From Oscillospiraceae bacterium (GTDB lineage: Bacteria > Bacillota > Clostridia > Oscillospirales > Ruminococcaceae): a stretch of 64,000 nucleotides of DNA. The translations under genes were made by a program, and so were the position numbers. Below, piece after piece: positions 60,442 to 64,000 of the stretch. Under the pieces are notes generated by a model that worked only from the letters and a program-made list of their open reading frames with translations, ran no database searches and was not told the DNA's origin. The DNA lies in contig JAAVIC010000002.1 in assembly GCA_014799385.1 (NCBI GenBank), forward strand, positions 1 to 64,000. Reading direction: 5' to 3'. Every line of letters starts with the position of its first letter. Position 1 is the first letter of the stretch.

Positions 60442-61032
60442 TCAGTCCTCGTCATCATCGTTGGCATCCATAAGCTGAATCTCAAGACCCGTAAAGCTCG
60501 TCTTATCCCGCTCGGAATCGTCCACAAAGGGTTCGGTGTATTCCGCCGTCACAAGTATGGAGTCGCCAATTCCCAAGTCGCGGATAACGTCCTTGTCCAC
60601 GCCCATCATAACCGCCTCGAACCAGTCATCACCCATAATTGTTACCGTTCCGCCGAACAGCGTTTTGGGGTCTGACTCGATATAGAAATCCTTGGGATTA
60701 AGGCAGATTCCGAATGTGTTCACTACCTTGCCGTTGAGGGTGTAGCACATCAGACCCAAGTCGTCCCATGCGTAGTTTACCCGCTTGGTTACAGGCTCAT
60801 TGTGCATTTCCTCGAGGAACTCTTTGTCCTCTTTGTCGGTTTTGAATTTCACCGCGCGGGGCTTTCCAAGAACCGCCGCGAACGCGTCAATGTGCATCGG
60901 GATTTCCAGCTTTTTCCCATCGATTATGAATCCATCGTTCCGAATATCGATTTTCATACTCTTTGAACTCTCGGAAACCTCCGTTGAGGGTGTCTTATTA
61001 TTTTTGTTTAACAGTTTGTCAAAAAGTCCCAT
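60442..61032 (-). CDS. Hypothetical paralog family B, member 1
   Basis: SSKSMKIDIRNDGFIIDGKKLEIPMHIDAFAAVLGKPRAVKF...RVNYAWDDLGLMCYTLNGKVVNTFGICL. Confidence 0.75.
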   Translation of the reverse strand: MGLFDKLLNKNNKTPSTEVSESSKSMKIDIRNDGFIIDGKKLEIPMHIDAFAAVLGKPRAVKFKTDKEDKEFLEEMHNEPVTKRVNYAWDDLGLMCYTLNGKVVNTFGICLNPKDFYIESDPKTLFGGTVTIMGDDWFEAVMMGVDKDVIRDLGIGDSILVTAEYTEPFVDDSERDKTSFTGLEIQLMDANDDDED

Positions 61033-61050
61033 TTTGAAATCCTTTCATGC

Positions 61051-61695
61051 TTATTTTTGAGCGTTCGCCTTTTCCGCCAAAGACCTTTGGAGCATTTCAA
61101 GGGCAAGCGCGTCCGTTTTACTGCTCGAGGGCACATAATCGTCGTTAGCCGCGATATTGATTCTTTGGAAACTTGTTTCGTCTGTTTTGGAAATCCTTTG
61201 ATTGTAGTCGATAAGATTGGCTATTACCGAGTATTTTCCAATGATTGCTTTTTCCTTCTTTCCGCGTTTTATTACCGGCAGCCAATGCTGTTCGTTTATT
61301 GTGAGCGTGCCGCCGAACATCATACGGGGAGCAGCGTCTGATTCATGTTTGCTTGGACTAAGATACACGCAGAACGAGTTGACCGTTTTTCCGTCATATG
61401 TGTAGCATTCCAGCCCCAATTCGTCCCATGTATAGTTTGCGCGATTCGTCACAGGTTCGCCGCTTATTTCCTCCAGGAACTCGCGCATTGCGTCCGTTGT
61501 TTCACATTCCGTGACGCGCGGCTCTCCGAAAACGGCTTTGAACGCGTCAATATGAGACGGAATATCAAATTCCTTGCCGTTTATCATAAGGCGGTCATCG
61601 CGAATGTCGATAGTGATCCCTTTAGAACGCTCGGAAATCTCCACAGGTCTTAAATTGCTTGTATCCAATGTTTTCTTCTTGCCGAATAATCCCAT
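61051..61695 (-). CDS. Hypothetical paralog family B, member 2
   Basis: RSKGITIDIRDDRLMINGKEFDIPSHIDAFKAVFGEPRVTEC...RANYTWDELGLECYTYDGKTVNSFCVYL. Confidence 0.75.
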   Translation of the reverse strand: MGLFGKKKTLDTSNLRPVEISERSKGITIDIRDDRLMINGKEFDIPSHIDAFKAVFGEPRVTECETTDAMREFLEEISGEPVTNRANYTWDELGLECYTYDGKTVNSFCVYLSPSKHESDAAPRMMFGGTLTINEQHWLPVIKRGKKEKAIIGKYSVIANLIDYNQRISKTDETSFQRINIAANDDYVPSSSKTDALALEMLQRSLAEKANAQK

Positions 61696-61700
61696 TGATT

Positions 61701-62288
61701 TTAATCTCCTTTATAGAGTTGAATTTCAATCGCCGAAAAGCTCGTTTCATCGCGCGTGGAATCGTCCTGATAATAGTCGCTGTATGAGGCGGTCAGCGAG
61801 AGCTCGCCAAGAATAACGTCCCGCGATGTATCATCGTCATCACCCGACATTACTATCGGCAGCCAGTGCTGTCCGTTTATCGTGATTTTGCCGCCGAAAT
61901 GCATTTTGGGATTAGCAGGGGAGTTGTGGGTTTGCTGCCTGAGATGTATTCCGAACGCGTTTATGACCTTGCCGTTGAGGGTGTAACACATCAGACCCAA
62001 ATCGTCCCACGCGTAATTTACGCGGTTGGTTACAGGTGCGCCCTCCATTTCCTCCAAAAACGCTCTCATTTCGGGGGTAGTGTTGAACTTCACCGTGCGG
62101 GGATTTCCTAGAATCGCCGATAATGCGTCAACGTGCATCGGAATTTCAAACTTTTTTCCGTTGATTACAAAGCAGTCGCCTTGAATATCGATCGTCATAC
62201 TCTTTGAACGCTCGGAAATCCGCGCGGGTGTGTTCTTCTGTTTATTCTTGTTAAAAAGCCTATTAAACAGGTTGCCAAAAAATCCCAT
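61701..62288 (-). CDS. Hypothetical paralog family B, member 3
   Basis: RSKSMTIDIQGDCFVINGKKFEIPMHVDALSAILGNPRTVKF...RVNYAWDDLGLMCYTLNGKVINAFGIHL. Confidence 0.75.
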   Translation of the reverse strand: MGFFGNLFNRLFNKNKQKNTPARISERSKSMTIDIQGDCFVINGKKFEIPMHVDALSAILGNPRTVKFNTTPEMRAFLEEMEGAPVTNRVNYAWDDLGLMCYTLNGKVINAFGIHLRQQTHNSPANPKMHFGGKITINGQHWLPIVMSGDDDDTSRDVILGELSLTASYSDYYQDDSTRDETSFSAIEIQLYKGD

Positions 62289-63322
62289 TACTCGAAAACT
62301 ACCTCTCCTTCACCGGAAATCGTTTCGCCGATAACGAAAGCGTCCTCGCCGTTTGCCTTGAGGATCTCGACCGCCTTGTCCGCGTTTTCCTTATCTACGC
62401 AGATCGCCATTCCGACACCCATATTGAACGTGTTGAACATATCGTGCTCGGGGATATTGCCTTCTTTTTGCAGAAGTCCGAAGATAGGCGGGATATTCCA
62501 ACTTCCCTTGCGGATTTTCGCGGAGATTCCATCGGGGAGCATACGCGGGATATTCTCGTAAAATCCGCCCCCCGTGATATGCGAGATACCCTTGACATCC
62601 ACCTTGGAAATCAAGTCCAGAATAGGCTTTACATAGATTTTTGTGGGAGTGAGCAGCGCGTCGCCGAGGCTCATTCCAAGCTCGGGAACAAGTGTGCGGA
62701 GCTTTTGCTCGTTGATGTTGAACACGCGCCGAACCAACGAAAATCCGTTGGAGTGAACGCCGCTTGACGCAAGTCCGATAATCGCGTCACCCTCTTTGAT
62801 TTTCGTGTTGTCAAGAATCTTCGACTTATCCACGATTCCAGTGGAGTAGCCCGCGATGTCGTATTCGTCCTCTGCCATCATTCCGGGGTGTTCCGCCGTT
62901 TCGCCGCCGACCAGCGCGCAGCCCGCCATAACGCAGCCGTCCGCAACGCCCTTGACAATTTCGGCAACCTTTTCGGGAACGTTCTTCCCAATCGCAATAT
63001 AATCCAGGAAATACAGCGGTTTCGCGCCGCAGCAGATTATATCGTTTACGCACATCGCCACCGCGTCAATTCCGATAGTATCGTGCTTGTTCAGCAGCAT
63101 GGCGATTTTCAGCTTTGTGCCTACGCCGTCCGTGCCAGACACGAGAACCGGCTCGCTCATTCCTTTGAGGTCGAGCGCGAACAGTCCGCCGAATCCGCCG
63201 ATTCCTGAAATGCACCCCGGGATTTTAGTACGCTCCACATCATTCTTCATCAACCGCACGGACTCATAGCCCGCCGTTACGTCTACGCCTGCCGCCTTGT
63301 AGCTTTCACTGTAACTTTTCAT
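62288..63322 (-). CDS. purM: Phosphoribosylformylglycinamidine cyclo-ligase
   Basis: [83 protein letters not shown]. Confidence 0.97.
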   Translation of the reverse strand: MKSYSESYKAAGVDVTAGYESVRLMKNDVERTKIPGCISGIGGFGGLFALDLKGMSEPVLVSGTDGVGTKLKIAMLLNKHDTIGIDAVAMCVNDIICCGAKPLYFLDYIAIGKNVPEKVAEIVKGVADGCVMAGCALVGGETAEHPGMMAEDEYDIAGYSTGIVDKSKILDNTKIKEGDAIIGLASSGVHSNGFSLVRRVFNINEQKLRTLVPELGMSLGDALLTPTKIYVKPILDLISKVDVKGISHITGGGFYENIPRMLPDGISAKIRKGSWNIPPIFGLLQKEGNIPEHDMFNTFNMGVGMAICVDKENADKAVEILKANGEDAFVIGETISGEGEVVFE

Positions 63323-63325
63323 CTT

Positions 63326-63455
63326 AACTCCTTATCTAAATGGCAAATCCAAAACCGCACAGATGAAATTTGGCTTCGCCAAATTTCATCTGTGCTCGCC
63401 TGCCTGTCACAACTCCGCTTACGCTCCGTTGCGACAGGCGCGTTTTGAATTTGCA
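63326..63455 (-). repeat. Type I three-stem upstream repeat (purM copy)
   Basis: Gene sense GCAAATTCAAAACGCG...CGGTTTTGGATTTGC; P3 GCACAGATGAAATTTGGC-GAA-GCCAAATTTCATCTGTGC; ends ATTTAGATAAGGAG before ATG 63322. Confidence 0.9.
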
Positions 63456-63469
63456 TGATATCTTGATTT

Positions 63470-63571
63470 GAAATTCCGAAACCGCTCAAATGAGCAAAGC
63501 TCATTTGAGCTAGCCGAGCGACCCGCTACACCGCAAAGCGGTATAGCGGCTCGCTCGCTTTTCGGAATTTC
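63470..63571 (-). repeat. Type I three-stem upstream repeat, second copy in tandem behind the purM copy
   Basis: GAAATTCCGAAA/TTTCGGAATTTC; GCTCAAATGAGC/GCTCATTTGAGC; CCGCTA..CCGC/GCGG..TAGCGG. Confidence 0.82.
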
Positions 63572-63669
63572 CTGCGATTTCCATACATTGTTTTGTATTA
63601 TAACGCTCAGAACTGCGCCTTTTATACGCTATCTTGGATTATATTGCGCCGAACCGCGCTAATAATGGA

Positions 63670-64000
63670 TTATGCCGAGTGAATCTCGTAATCCTTTTGC
63701 CTGTACTGCACAATCACTTGCTTGCCGACAATCGTAATCGCCTTTTTCGGACACTCCGAAAAACAGCGGTAACACATCGTGCACCTATCTCCCGAAATCG
63801 CCTTGCCGTCCGAGACCTTGATATTTCCCATCGGGCAAAGCCGTTCGCAAGCACCGCAGCCAACGCATTTTTCCACATTGATTTTCGGATTTTGCGTGTA
63901 GCTTTTGGTCTTGTTATAAAACCACAGTCGCTGCCCGAACAGTCCCGCAATACGATAGAACACGTTCAGACCGACTTGCGGAGGTTTGCCGTTGAGATAC
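63670..64000 (-). CDS. 4Fe-4S ferredoxin-domain protein (C-terminal part; runs off window, likely EFR1-like)
   Basis: CVGCGACERLCPMGNI and CTMCYRCFSECPKKAI; frame stays open to 64000 (YLNGKPPQVGLNV...). Confidence 0.85.
   Translation of the reverse strand, partial: YLNGKPPQVGLNVFYRIAGLFGQRLWFYNKTKSYTQNPKINVEKCVGCGACERLCPMGNIKVSDGKAISGDRCTMCYRCFSECPKKAITIVGKQVIVQYRQKDYEIHSA

Overview
The window is chromosomal DNA, probably from a Ruminococcaceae/Oscillospiraceae-type Clostridia; this is inferred from protein style, a dockerin protein and GSIII glutamine synthetase. It carries an ECF sigma/anti-sigma/dockerin locus, nadB-nadC, hflX, galK, a rodA/ftsW-like gene, aroK-aroE, and a type II fatty-acid operon (fabD divergent; fabH-fabG-fabF-accB-fabZ-accC-accD-accA-acpP). 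It also carries glycolytic genes (pgk-tpiA-gpmI), the heat-shock locus (CIRCE-hrcA-grpE-dnaK-dnaJ), glnN and a split purine locus (AICAR transformylase, PurO-type IMP cyclohydrolase, purN, purM). No rRNA, tRNA, CRISPR array or transposase was recognised. The most interesting signal is non-coding: at least 12 copies of a structured intergenic repeat, three stems in the main type. Most copies sit immediately upstream of a start codon, in one orientation relative to that gene, and end in the gene's Shine-Dalgarno (AAATAAGGAG). Arm sequences differ between copies while base pairing is kept. Secondary signals are a 175-bp MITE-like element with 20-bp perfect inverted ends and a 5-bp duplication, arrays of small immunity-like paralogs inside the purine locus, paralogous genes inside the acc operon, a third hairpin repeat family (CAGACTGTCGATAAACCC), an A8 frameshifted mini-gene, and secreted amidase-like proteins whose second domain lacks the putative catalytic residues.
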